From NCBI GenBank assembly GCA_948567375.1, contig OX419759.1, forward strand, positions 11,128,744-11,192,743: 64,000 nt of DNA. The letters are read 5' to 3'. The DNA is from Lunularia cruciata (lineage: Eukaryota > Streptophyta > Marchantiopsida > Lunulariales > Lunulariaceae). Shown in pieces: positions 1 through 10,240 of this stretch. The number at the start of each line of letters is the position of its first letter. Position 1 is the stretch's first letter. The position numbers and the translations under genes are program-made. The notes beneath the pieces were generated by a model. That model saw only the letters and a list, made by a program, of their open reading frames with translations. It did not search any database and was not told the DNA's origin.

Positions 1-92
1 GTCCGTTCAATATTACTTAAAAAATCTAACATTTCTTCTCAGAAGAAAGTTCGATTGCAGCTTATAGTAGTTGTCTGCACCATGAAACTTAA

Positions 93-228
93 ATTGAAGG
101 CCTTATCGTGTAGAGACACCTACGACAGGGCAGTCCAATACTACAGCCTTCACCCTTGAACCAGTGGTGGTTAAGAGCACGCCTTATTACAGCATGTCTA
201 ATTCGAATAAGTAGGTCCTTAAAGTGTG
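93..228 (-). pseudogene. Possible downstream exon of the U gene with a lost splice donor, U1 copy
   Basis: This is an open segment reading HFKDLLIRIRHAVIRRALNH, then a Cys-rich part GLPCRRCLY. It follows a CACCAG acceptor. In U2 the same exon ends in GAT|GTAAGT, a good donor, and differs by one whole inserted codon. In U1 and U3 the donor reads TTAAGT, so normal splicing there would fail and the frame meets a stop at once. Function is unknown. Confidence 0.4.
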
Positions 229-269
229 CTGGTGATTTGCAGAATTTTACTTGCAGTAATCAAGTATCT

Positions 270-1049
270 TCAAGTACAAGAGCTTCTCACATCAGACGAG
301 CAATTATTCAAAATCTGTGGAACTATGACAGGCAGAGTTAATTTGTTTGTAAGCTTTCTTATTTTTATGTCGTACGGGACTTGGAGTAGTTTCATCCTCT
401 TATTAGCATCTTCATTATTGTACATTACTACGAACCGACTCTCATGATCCGCATCTGAGCTATTGACTGGACGAAAGGTTAGATCTTTCACGTGAACGAT
501 GGAACTCAAAGAGACTTAACTGCCGATGGGGCATACCGTATCCATGACTCTTAAAGAGCACGGCCCCACAATTGTGAAGCAACGAAACATACATGGCTCT
601 AAATATTCCTTCTAGTCTAAATATCTTTCCAACCTTTTCTTGGTGCAGCAGCAGTCTCATCAGCTCTACCTCGTCGCATTCTCTGTACTTCAGCGCTTTC
701 TCCAGTAATGGCGCCTGCAAAAAGTAAATACAAAAGGGGAGAACGTAGAGATGAGAAGAACTCTCGCAAGAAATACTGATTAATTCCCAAAATTGCCATG
801 GCAGAGCTAGAGAGGAATAAAAGAGTAATTGGTATCAAAGAGACCCAGAAGCAGAAGGGCTCCGACAAGCCAATCACTATTGTCATTTGTTTTACACAAG
901 CCAAATATGCCTCAAGTCATCTGCCTGAACGAAACCGTGGGATACTTACACCATCTTTCTCAAGTAGCCACTGTATTATTCCAGCTTCTGATATGTGAGT
1001 TGGAAACCTTTCATCCTCGGTGTTCGGAGTTGCAAAATCCGTTATTTGC
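270..1049 (-). CDS. Unknown multi-exon gene fragment, U1 copy (SAM-like segment)
   Basis: Three exons join in phase. Exon a (about 1049 to 950) ends in ISEAGIIQWLLEKDG at a GTAAGT donor. Exon b (714-593, acceptor TTTGCAG, donor GTATGT) encodes APLLEKALKYRECDEVELMR and continues LLLHQEKVGKIF. Exon c starts at 504 (acceptor TTTGAG) with SIVHVKDLTFRPVNSSDADH and runs open to a stop at 270. The a-b part, with a WL start and leucine spacing, is reminiscent of a SAM domain, but this is only a suggestion. The start and end of the gene are not identified. Conservation of exon b and its donor in all three units supports real coding origin. Confidence 0.5.
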
Positions 1050-1912
1050 TGTTTTTATCATCCCTCTGTAAAGCTATATTCAGTATAGTTTGATATGAGA
1101 ACCCACACCTTAGCATCGTCATATATAGTCCAAAGTGAACTTCAGTGACCTGGAACAACATCAACACTGCGTGTTAGGAAGCTGCAAGAAGCAGAGAACA
1201 GGAAAATATACGACAATGCTACCCGTAGTACTTTGCAGGTAATTTGGTCCCAGTCTTTCATAGAAGGTGGACATCCGAAGAGTATACACGCTACGACCCA
1301 GACATCTGAGTTGCAACTTAAGAGGGTAGCGACATGTTAGTCCAACAGCGTGTAATCTCCCCCAAATAGGAGAGATGTTAATCCAACAGCGACTCTAAGA
1401 AGTGAAGAAACGAACTATGCGGTCGAACTACAACCTCTAAATTCCGGTTTTCTAGCAGATTAAACAAAATGAGAATTCGAGGGAAAGCCAAAGATCAAGA
1501 ACATTGAACCTCATTATAGACACTTCTGTGCATGAACCATGCAGCACTCAACCGTACTTCCGGTAATCGGTGTTCAAGTGAACACATGCAGCGGTCAATC
1601 ATGATCAAGCCCCATCTCTACAGTTAGTTATATCTGCCACATCGACGACTTGATCTATGAGAAGCTACATGAAGCTGATTGAAAGTACTCTCCATCAGGC
1701 TTAAAGAGTGCGCATATATCCCGCGCTGGGTCCATCTTCAAGCACCCATGCGCCTTTCTTACAATCTCTTGAACACTTTCTCGGTCTATTTCTTTCCAAC
1801 GATCCAGATTGTTGGGCGAGAAAGTGTTCATCGTGCAATAAAGTAACTCACTACATTCTGTCAGTTTAGTTGACTTATTGACTTGACAGCCACCGCCCGC
1901 AGAGCATCAACC

Positions 1913-2047
1913 ATGCGTTCCGTGATCGGCCAGTTCTTGATCGCTTCAGCAATCTTGGCCGTCTCCAGCATTGGAGCAGCTATGGCACACGAGGGTCATG
2001 TCCATGCCCCTGCAGGTCCATTGGACGGGATGGCAGCGGCAACTAAG
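1913..2047 (+). CDS. Secreted AGP-like peptide, N-terminal exon (U1 copy)
   Basis: The ATG at 1913 opens a 45-residue segment: a typical signal peptide (FLIASAILAVSSIGAAMA) followed by HEGHVHAPAGPLDGMAAATK. The short His/Ala/Pro stretch after the signal resembles arabinogalactan-peptide precursors of plants. At the end stands AAG|GTATTG, a plausible donor. If it is not used, the frame continues to a stop at 2134. No second exon could be assigned. Export to the cell surface is inferred from the signal peptide only. Confidence 0.5.
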
Positions 2048-2111
2048 GTATTGCCTGCTTCTTCCATGGCTTGGTCGTCCCCACACTTTTTCCATTGCAG
2101 CAAAACTTTTG

Positions 2112-2336
2112 TCAAGAAACCGTCCCTAACGTAATCAGTGCTCCTAACCGTAAGAAACCGTTCCTCACGTAATCAATGAATGACTCATCTCTTCTATAGT
2201 TGAACCAGCAGATATGGGAGGAGTTGTGTAGACTTTGATGTGTAAGAGGTCTATGACCTGAGACAGAGTAGATCTTCCCACAGGATTTGCAGATGAAACC
2301 TCCCGACGATCGAACAATCTCTCCGCAGAAGATCAT
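2112..2336 (-). CDS. Conserved open segment with a C2H2-finger-like pattern (U1)
   Basis: The minus-strand frame reads EIVRSSGGFICKSCGKIYSV followed by SGHRPLTHQSLHNSSH. The pattern C-x2-C-x13-H-x3-H is close to a classical C2H2 zinc finger but one residue longer than usual. The overlapping frame is also open, so coding status is uncertain. The U3 copy keeps both cysteines and histidines. Confidence 0.25.
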   Translation of the reverse strand: MIFCGEIVRSSGGFICKSCGKIYSVSGHRPLTHQSLHNSSHICWFNYRRDESFIDYVRNGFLRLGALITLGTVS

Positions 2337-2450
2337 GTACCAGGCTTCAACGTGGATCGAAAACTACGAGTACCTAGTCTAAATCCTTAAAGCATACAGC
2401 TGCGTGAATTTGGAAGATACAACGAAGGATAGGAAAGAAGCTCAAACGCA

Positions 2451-2615
2451 TCATTCCCAGCAGCCATTACAAGCTTTCCATGCTTTTTTCATCCAATTGC
2501 GTACATACTCATGATCAGCAGAAGAGTCTTTACACTCCGACCATATTTTGCGGTACCAGACCGCCGCATAGCACGTACGGCCAACGATGAATAAGTCAAA
2601 TTTCAATGATGGAAC
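2451..2615 (-). CDS. Cys/Trp-rich exon-like segment (U1)
   Basis: Open for 54 codons without an ATG, so it would be an internal or terminal exon. It reads LKFDLFIVGRTCYAAVWYRK, continues IWSECKDSSADHEYVRNWMK and ends KAWKACNGCWE and TGA. The composition (five Trp, four Cys) is unusual for random sequence. The family is not recognised. It is on the same strand as the U gene and may belong to it. Confidence 0.3.
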   Translation of the reverse strand, partial: VPSLKFDLFIVGRTCYAAVWYRKIWSECKDSSADHEYVRNWMKKAWKACNGCWE

Positions 2616-2923
2616 TTAATGCTCCATAGGGGGCGATGTTGAGAGTGAACTCTTATGTGAGCTGGTCTCGTTTACCGACCGCCACACCTTGCACTAGTCT
2701 TCTGAACAGGGGGAATCCAGAGAGGGGGGCTTTATGGCCAATGTTGTCCGATATAGGTGCTTCTCTTGATTCATGTCGCCTTTTTCCTCGATTCACGAGT
2801 CTCCTCTGCTACTTCCTACAGTATTCTGGCGCATTGCAGTTTAGTCAAACCCACGGAGTCTCGACCGAGTAAATAGTGGACCGAGCGACCGTGTAGGATA
2901 ACAACAATGGTGGGAAGGTCCCA

Positions 2924-2947
2924 TCAACTCAGTTTCGACTGAGTTGA
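2924..2947. repeat. Perfect 9-bp inverted repeat
   Basis: Arms TCAACTCAG and CTGAGTTGA separated by TTTCGA. The same hairpin is present in U3 near 61770. It directly follows a copy of the dispersed short motif. Confidence 0.8.
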
Positions 2948-3589
2948 CGATGAGGATGGAGCAGGAAGAAGAGGGATTCACATCGTCCTTCGCAACCGTT
3001 CCATGCCATGTCCGGGGGATGCGAATCTCCGATAGGAATCGGGAGATTTATCGTTGAATCTTGATGCTGACTTGGAAAAGAATCTGTTATGTGTCAGAGT
3101 GATTACCGTAGATAGTATGAGGGAAGGGGTCGAGAGATGGTCACCTTGAATTATAGATAAATCTCATTTCCCCATTTACTTGTCTTACTAATTTTCACTA
3201 ACCCAATTCTTTTTATTTAACTGACGAAACCTGGACTTCTAATACCATAATTATCTATCATCCTATTTGCATCATTTAACATGCGAATCCTGGATTTCCA
3301 ATAGAGACTCTAAAACCTAATTTTTTTTCGTAGCTCAGCAAGACGTTTAGAAATATATCAGCGTGCCTTGTTGGGTCTCGAATCTACATAAGAAAACTAT
3401 ACCTTAAATAAAAGAATGTACTCATACAAGTTTTATAGGTGACCAAACTAACTTATTATATTCAAATACGTGTAAAAGAATTATTGATATGACTCTACCC
3501 ATAGTGATCCTATAGAGGATAATATTGAAACCCCTAATGCATAAATAACTACATATCCATGTGAAAATAATATGACACCCTTGGAAGAA

Positions 3590-3797
3590 GAGTTGGCTCT
3601 AAAATAGAGGAACAAGAATTAGAGGAAATTGTTTTGAGTCTTCTGGCCATGACCCATCACTTGAAGAGGGTTTATGGTATCCATGACACCGATTTTGTAG
3701 ATAAATTTCATAATCATATAGTTCAATTGTGCAATTGGACTTTAAATTCAGTTCTGACTATTGCAAAATTTATGTACAGTGTTCATGGTAGTGTATA
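3590..3797 (+). other. Open exon-like segment, unknown
   Basis: One plus-strand frame is open for about 70 codons without an early ATG and reads SKIEEQELEEIVLSLLAMTH, then HLKRVYGIHDTDFVDKFHNH. In U3 the differences seen keep the frame and include a synonymous change. The family is not recognised. It might be an exon or a remnant of a transposon gag region. Confidence 0.22.
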
Positions 3798-3881
3798 GCT
3801 AGACCGCTTTGCCACGTGGAAGATTCTAGCACGGGGAGAGTAAAGTTAAAGCATTTCCAATTCGTAAAAAATTGAAGGAGT

Positions 3882-3974
3882 ATGGAGAAGAGCAAGAGGA
3901 GCAAAAGTGGAGCGCATGGAGAGAAACAAAAGCGAGAGCTAGACTTTTCGAGATCAAAAGCTAGAGAATATTGA
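3882..3974 (+). CDS. Small basic ORF upstream of a splice donor
   Basis: 30 codons, MEKSKRSKSGAHGEKQKREL onward, lysine and arginine rich. It sits in a purine-rich stretch that ends at CATTAG|GTAAGT (4001), a strong donor followed by a T-rich tract. The whole may be a 5-prime leader exon of a plus-strand transcript whose downstream exons I cannot assign. An equivalent lies in U3 near 62725-62845. Confidence 0.22.
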   Translation: MEKSKRSKSGAHGEKQKRELDFSRSKAREY

Positions 3975-4726
3975 GAGCAGGAGCTGAACAGAGACATTAG
4001 GTAAGTTCAATTGATTGTTTTGTGAACAAATTCTTATGACTTGCTGATTCTTTTTTATTTTATTTTTTTCTGTAAATCCATCAATAAGTGATTGAGAGCA
4101 ACATAACTTCTTGTATGCTCACGCTTTGCTCTGTCCTCTTGGATTTGACCTGCTCTTGCTGTGCTATATCCTCTACACCATGCCCCCTCTGCTCTTAGAT
4201 TTGACCTGAAACTCTAAATCATGTAACAATTACCCTTGGATTTATTGGAAGGGTTTCAGTGAGATCATGTCACTTTACAAGGCAAGTTGCTCAAGTAATT
4301 GAGCTACATTCTCAAAATAAGAAGGAGAGCCCACTGCACCTTCAGCAATACATCAACCAATTGAGACAGACTTTAAGTTCCTCAACGAGTTGAGGCGGGT
4401 GGAGTATTTCATTTTTTTCTTTTATCTGGAAGAGACTGCTTGTCAAGCTTTTGTCTTCCATCCAATTCCTTACAGGAAATCCACATAGAAATTATACTTC
4501 CCATGTTTGAACCAGTGTGGACCAAGTACGTCAGTATCTCCTAAAGAGAAGGCTTTTGAAGCTTCTGTTTTCCTTGCAAGTCCTAACAGGAATTTCACAT
4601 AAAAACTATAATTCACAGTTTCATACAAAATTCAGAATCCACATGTTTTAACATTACCAAAATGACTGAAATGGTTGGAGTTGTAACTCCCAAAATAGTT
4701 GACGGAAAGGACAACTCATGAGCCGT

Positions 4727-5002
4727 TTACCTTCCCTTTCCTCGTAGCATCTGAATCTCCACGATGGGTTCTGGAAGCTGATCTTCTTCTGAACACCATC
4801 TGGGTTTTGGATTGGCTTCTTCTGGAAGCCGATCTTCTTCTGTCAATCTCCTCCATCTGTTTCCTGCGGTTGACAGAAGTTCGATAGCTTTCGATGGATC
4901 GAATGCCCGCTTATGGCTCATGTGGTAGTGTCCATCGAAGTCCAAGGGTATCGCTGAGAAGGCACCGGTAGTCTTCCCAGAGGACTTTGCGGCAGAAACC
5001 AC
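4727..5002 (-). CDS. 91-residue ORF conserved in U1 and U3
   Basis: Reads MVSAAKSSGKTTGAFSAIPL and contains an imperfect internal repeat (TEEDRLPEE and SEEDQLPEP). The protein is identical in U3 (63572-63847). It overlaps the longer exon at 4911-5312 in another frame, so at most one of the two is likely to be coding here. It could also be an alternative last exon. Confidence 0.28.
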   Translation of the reverse strand: MVSAAKSSGKTTGAFSAIPLDFDGHYHMSHKRAFDPSKAIELLSTAGNRWRRLTEEDRLPEEANPKPRWCSEEDQLPEPIVEIQMLRGKGR

Positions 5003-5557
5003 ATGCGCCTTTCAAGGTTCGTCGAACATTTGTCCCCGTTGACATCTTTCTACGAAGGGAACAGACTCGTAATTCAGTACCTATGAATCTCCATTGAAAT
5101 GCCTGTACAATTTTGAAGAGAGGACTGCCCATATGGAACTTCTCCGACAGTTCACGGATGTATAGAAGTCGTGGGACCTGGGGTGCCCGGTTATTGGATG
5201 TCCACACATTTTGCCATGTCGCGAGTATTTTCCTTGTGAGAAAGTTATTTTTGACTAGAAGTTCTTTCACTCTCTGAGCAAGTAGTTTCGTTCGCAGGAA
5301 GGAAGAAAGGTCCTACAAACAGCAGAACCTACAAGAAAACTTACATCGTATTGTATAGACACTGCCACGGATCGATCTGCTCCAAGTCATACCTGACCAC
5401 GTGCACCAAAACGGAAGTGTGCTAAACGAAGTTGCAGATTGATCTTCGCTTGCTGTTTCGGCCACTCCACCAAAGCTGGCGGATAATTCATCAGCGGGGT
5501 TTCAAGATCCTGGAATTGGCTGAGGCAGACAAATGCAGTGAGAACGGCTCCTGATAT
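4911..5557 (-). CDS. Two-exon segment of an unknown gene
   Basis: Exon 5557-5393 (55 residues, ISGAVLTAFVCLSQFQDLET to FRFGARGQ) ends at CAG|GTATGA. After an 80-base intron with acceptor TGTTTGTAG, exon 5312-4911 (133 residues) reads DLSSFLRTKLLAQRVKELLV and ends CGFCRKVLWEDYRCLL then a stop. Both exons are phase 0. No family was recognised. The upstream exon is not identified: the nearest donor would leave an intron of only 34 bases, so the 5-prime part may be broken or differently spliced. Confidence 0.42.
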
Positions 5558-6129
5558 CTGACGTTGTTGTGATCTTCTCTCAGTCCTTTACCATCTCCTC
5601 AGGAATTCCAGCATCTTCTAAATTTTTCCATCACTATCTCCAATTCATGTTGACTTGATCGGTCACATTCATTCCCGCCATACCACTACCCGGGTAGCCC
5701 AAATTCCACTGTCTCACTATGATAAGCGATCCATTCATTTCCAGGAGCTTTGTTACAGAGTGAGTAGGTGCCATAAGGATCATGCGGAGAGGTGCTGGTG
5801 CGCTAAATCCTTTCCTGAGTTCAAAACGTTCTGGAGTCCAGTCGCTTACTTACTCACTGCAGCAACTTTTCACAGCTCTTCCCTTCTTCAACCCCATTTT
5901 TCTTTCCCGGCAACGACGGGACACATGAATCCATGTCCCATACTTTCACATGATTTTCGGCCTCCTGCATTGTCCCTCTCAATCTGTACACTTCTCGCTT
6001 GGCATTTACTTATGCTTCCATCTTTGATTCATTACCCTGAAGCTTGTACATACTTGCGTCTCCCGTTCCACAACTCCACATGCAGACTTAGTCTTCTCTG
6101 ATCCATCAAACAAATGAGTCCCTTGTCCT

Positions 6130-6592
6130 TCAATCAATCTTCTGGACAAAGTAGGTCTCTGCTTCCACCGGAAAGGAAGACAGATTGCAAAGGACAGTCC
6201 TCATTTCTGTGATGGATCGATCGTTGATGAGGATATCTCCGAGAACTATGGCTGGACCACTCGGCTTCTCAATTACCAGCCCTTGTGGATTCCACCGGCT
6301 GTAAGATCCGCAAGATCCTCCTGTTGAGTGAGAAAATGCAACAGTCGGTCCCACAGACCATTCATGGGGAAGTTGATCTTGACTCTGTTCCACCATATTT
6401 GATGCCCCGGCCAAAGAATGGTGCGGAGTTGAGATCCTAACCGGCATACTTTCGTTCAGGCAAAAAACGATGGTCATATTTATTGATTGACTGAACTGAG
6501 CTCCTTCTCCACTTGATCCATATCCACCTTGTCTGAATGCAAATGGGTATAAACAGCCACTGAAACCAGTGGATTTCCATAGGAGAAACGTC
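6130..6592 (-). CDS. Exon-like segment of an unknown gene
   Basis: Opens after a TTTCACTTTGCAG acceptor and stays open for about 153 codons (TFLLWKSTGFSGCLYPFAFR to VEAETYFVQKID). A possible internal donor (GGGCTG|GTAATT) follows SRWNPQGL. A second frame just downstream (RLIEGQGTHLFDGSEKTKSA) ends at CAA|GTATGT. These look like neighbouring exons of one minus-strand gene, but no complete model could be built. Product not recognised. Confidence 0.33.
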
Positions 6593-7067
6593 CTGCAAAG
6601 TGAAAGGAAATGAAGTTCATTTCCCCGGTGGATCCAGCGTGGACGAGGTAGCCTAGGATCCACTATTCATTCTCAGTGATTGAATAGTTTGTAATTACTG
6701 TACAGAAGTAGCTCAGAAAAGCATCAAGCAACAACATTCAGCTATTGCTACATAAGACTTAAATTCGATGTAAATTTCTACTTGACTCCACAAAGGCTAA
6801 AATAACAGTTGGATACCTGCGCTATGCATAGGGCCAAATTCCTGTAGTCAATTTATATTGCAATGCTTGGCTACGCTACCATTGACCATCTGAAGTGTTC
6901 TTTAACTTCATCTCTCCAACGAGCAATTGCTCGGAAGAATCATACATCCTTTCTCATCGTGGATCTAAACCTCTCGAGCTCAATGCTCCGTCTCCCATCC
7001 CCGTCGATTCTCGAGTCGTGTAGAATGCCCTCCAGTTTCCATAATGTTTCATACAATCGGCACCATA

Positions 7068-7484
7068 TTACAACTCTTGATAGAGTATCTGGTTCCCGCC
7101 CGGGAGAATAGCATGCTCTCGATACTCAACGCAGGGTAAGGGAAATTCAATGGAGAGTATATGCCCGTGAATGGATCTCTTAAGTGGGCCTGGTGCTGAT
7201 GCAGATGATAAAACCTGAGCAATAATGCGAGTGCAATTTGTGAAGAGATTCATAATATTGAGTTGACGTAAGCTTTTTCCTGTCCGGTTTCGTCCGTCTA
7301 TGCTAGATTTGGCTCCCGATGTAGGTTTATGTACAGCACACTCGCTACAAAAGCCAGCAATCCAAGAGGAACGTAAAAGAAAAGGAAAATAGAAGTAGAC
7401 GGGGGTGTTATCAGCAAAGCAGCTGACAAAATAGGAAATTCTTGAAGTTCTCTTTTTCCTCTGAAATATGGCATCGATTACCAC
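7068..7484 (-). other. Coding-like minus-strand stretch, unassigned
   Basis: The minus-strand frame includes SAPGPLKRSIHGHILSIEFP and CVEYREHAILPGGNQ. An adjacent frame reads SRVVIWCRLYETLWKLEGIL and DSRIDGDGRRSIELERF. They may be exons of the same unknown gene as 6130-6592 or its upstream neighbour. No motif is recognised. Confidence 0.2.
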
Positions 7485-7499
7485 ATGTACATACTAAAA

Positions 7500-9544
7500 G
7501 TTCTCTTGCATCGGGGGCCGGAAGGAGTATAATCAGTTCAGTGAATGAAATTATAAAAAGCTTCTGAAAAGCTTCTGACACGTTCTACGAATTTGAATTC
7601 CTTGAATCGGATTAAATACTCACAAACAATACGCTTGTAATCAATTCGTTGCCGATCGCGTACTGAAATTGTATTACGGGATGATGCACTCAGTGCACTG
7701 GACGTACTCAACGTCTAAGTTCGCTTCAGAGGACTGTATTGTTCAATTGTGGATTCAAGTGCATAGTTCTACCATCATGATTTCCTGCATCCAATTTGTT
7801 GTTCGGGTAAAGTTTATCAGATTTTGGACCTTTCGGAAATGAATGCTTCAACATGTAAAAATAGTGTTGGATTCTTTGAATGATCCATCCCCACAGCAGA
7901 TACCATAAGTAGTTTCCTTATCTTGCTTGGGAGGAAAAGGCGACCGCGTAGGATAACAAGAAATGGGAAGACCTCATCGAGCGGAACAAGGATAAAACAT
8001 GACAGGTAAAGTTGGGCTAAGCCCCAATAGTATCGGTATTACAACTCTGCCCTACTCTTGCTTCTGGGTCCTCACTTCCATTTGCGCTTTTGCTTGGGTT
8101 GCCTGCAACCCAAGTGTGTAACCTGGCGTTGTCTGTATAGATAGTAAACAAAGTGGATGGCACGTCCACCCAAACACAGTCTCAAAATCGATCTATTGAG
8201 CGGAGTAAGAATGAACCGCTGAGATAGTGTGCAGAGCTCAGCGTGAGGCGGGTAACAGAGTATTCATCGTCTCCCACCCGCTTTGTGAAGTCAAGGGATA
8301 ACGTTCTTGAGTGTGATAGGGCAAAATTTCTCTGGGATCATCTCCTGGCAACAATTCTGTGAATTCATTGTCTCAGGATGGAATGGTACCGGCCTTAGTT
8401 TGGGAGATTCAAAGTGACTTTATTTGCTCCCGTAAAATCCAATATAGGAAAGAAAACTGTGGCACGGACGAGCAAGAAATGTCTAGGAGCTCAAATGAAC
8501 TCCGAATCCGGTTAAGGCAGGTCCTTATTGTGAAGGCGTCCCTGGGTTTTCTCTTTTACTAGTTCTTTGCCCAGTTCTCCCTTTTGCCCATCGATAATAT
8601 GCAGGTCCACATTTTTTCAGTCTTCACATCATTCATTCACTCAACATAGTAATGGCCCTAAACTCGCTCCTTTAGCGCCCCCTCTCTCCGGGTATTTCTT
8701 TACTTGTCGAATTTGCGACCATCAGTTCTACAGTGTTTAGAATTGCTCCATGTCATCTGCTTACAATTCACTGATCTGCTTCTGGCATCTCTATCATCCG
8801 TTGTTGATGCCAGCCACAGAGCCGTTATTTCATCTTCTAGATGGCCATGCACACTAGCTTCTCATTTAATCTAGACTATTGCTGATCATTCCCACGTGAT
8901 ATTGATGCGAGTTGTGCCACAGGGGCCATCTTCTCTAGTTCGCTTCCTCCCATATTGAACTGATTCTGCCTTTGACGTATTTCGGCACACTATCAGCTAC
9001 CTATTGTCCTTCATATCTGCTTCCACCCCCATGCCCCAGTATTTTGGCTGACACTTTTTCTCGTCCAGGGGTGTACCTGCTCGCCCCGCCACCAGCTCCC
9101 GCTCCAGCTGTATCATGCCTATTTAACAACTCACTTTATTAGGTCGCAACCCATTGGAAATCAAACCTTACCTGTTGGATCCAGTAGCCGCCCAACAACT
9201 CCTAAAAGAAGCACAGATGGGTGGACCTCGTATTTGGCTCTTTCAGAAGTAATATCAGTTTTCATCTGGATGTTAGGTAGATTAACAAATGATCCACTGT
9301 CAATATCTTATGTTAACAACGTATTAAAATTTTATGCATCTACTGCCTCCGATTGCTTCTAGTGTTCATAAACCTCACACTTTCATGCTTCCACTTTTGT
9401 AGATCTCTTGGCTTCTCTGTTTAGTGTACCTACTATTGAGCAACTTGTACTCCGCTCCGCTTCCAGAAAATGATGACCTCCACCAAAAGTTAGATCATCT
9501 TACCATTGCCCAAAACTCCTGATATGCTTGCAACAATGGATGAT
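7500..9544. other. Region with no assignable gene
   Basis: Contains one copy of the dispersed short motif (from 7939). Short open stretches occur, for example a plus-strand frame near 9160-9252 reading NPLEIKPYLLDPVAAQQLL, but none has a convincing start, splice context or family signature. It is moderately GC-balanced, unlike the AT-rich zone further right. Confidence 0.5.
7939..8030 (+). repeat. Dispersed short motif (longest copy)
   Basis: Reads GGCGACCGCGTAGGATAACA, then GGGAAGACCTCATCGAGC, then AAGGATAAAACATGACAGG and TAAAGTTGGGCTAAGC. Related copies are at about 2884, 47577, 48760, 50190, 57868 and 61728. See the finding for the spread of copies. Confidence 0.75.
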
Positions 9545-9740
9545 TGAAGTTCCAGGTCATAGTAAGGTCCCCGCAACTTTATGACAGTCCTCCATTTTCG
9601 AAGTCTGCAGGTGAAAGAGTTGCCCAAATGAGTCCGGCAGTCAGTACAGTTCTTCACACCAGAAGTTGGCTCATTAACCTTCTAAAACTCTCCCGAATGA
9701 GCTGCAACTTATTATTGTACAAGATTCTTAGAATTCAAAC
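9545..9740 (-). pseudogene. Decayed LRR fragment
   Basis: On the minus strand one frame reads DSFGQLFHLQTSKMEDCHKV, which aligns with the first LRR of the intact gene (LSFGQLGKLQDLTIDDCDKL). Another frame reads LQLIRESFRRLMSQLLV followed by a stop. The fragment is interrupted by frameshifts and stops and lies less than 1 kb beyond the end of the intact gene. It looks like the remnant of a second HNL or LRR copy. Confidence 0.6.
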
Positions 9741-9814
9741 GGAATTCCAAAATCAAGTAGGCAGTAACCAAAATTTTCAAAACGTATCTAATCGTAGCTG
9801 TCTACACATCAATT

Positions 9815-9948
9815 ATAAAATATAAAGAGTACTAAAAGATACTCATTTCTGCAGATTTCCTCTTATTATAGATCTAGTCACATGAAATGAAGAATGGATT
9901 ACCAGCATGTTAGTATGCAAGTCTAAACTATGGAACACTCCGTGCTGC
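9815..9948. repeat. Local duplication, copy 1
   Basis: The sequence TAAAGAGTACTAAAAGATAC through CTAAACTATGGAACAC is repeated at 10241-10373 with only a few differences. The match stops exactly where the LRR array of the intact gene begins. It lies beside the LRR remnant, so the pair probably marks a duplication or recombination of the end of the receptor gene. Confidence 0.8.
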
Positions 9949-10240
9949 TTGGCTTACCTCTCTTGATTAAGCCAAGCTCTTGATTGAACTCGTGTCCGGT
10001 CAAGAAGGGGCCGCCCAGCCCTTAACGCCTGCTCATTCCTTCTTACCCAGCCGCTAGCATCTCCATGGTGTTTTCAAACTCTAAACTCCAATGAAAACAC
10101 GTTTTTGCTCAATATTTGCAAAATGGTTGGCATAGAGACTATACATTCTCGGGTTTCTTGCAAACAGTTTTTAGTTTCATTCTGTACCTGATCCATTGGT
10201 GTTGAAAACTGTCATGATATTTATGTCAAGTAACACATCA

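Larger units (their letters stand above)
1..5155. repeat. Segmental duplication unit U1 (left end outside the window)
   Basis: Colinear with 58844-64000 over its whole length, offset 58843 at the start and 58845 at the end, so there are almost no net indels. Identity by eye is well above 95 percent. Where U1 stops cannot be judged because the partner runs out at the window end. It holds exon-like minus-strand segments, an AGP-like plus-strand exon and two conserved open segments. Confidence 0.95.

Noticed and set aside
3770-3997. Minus-strand 75-codon frame with a leucine run
   Set aside because: It is the antisense of a purine-rich leader-like segment; the hydrophobic run comes from GAG/AAG-rich sequence on the other strand.
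6-6101. Plus-strand 148-codon frame at 5655-6101
   Set aside because: Ser/Leu/His-rich with no motif; the opposite strand shows splice-compatible exon-like segments.
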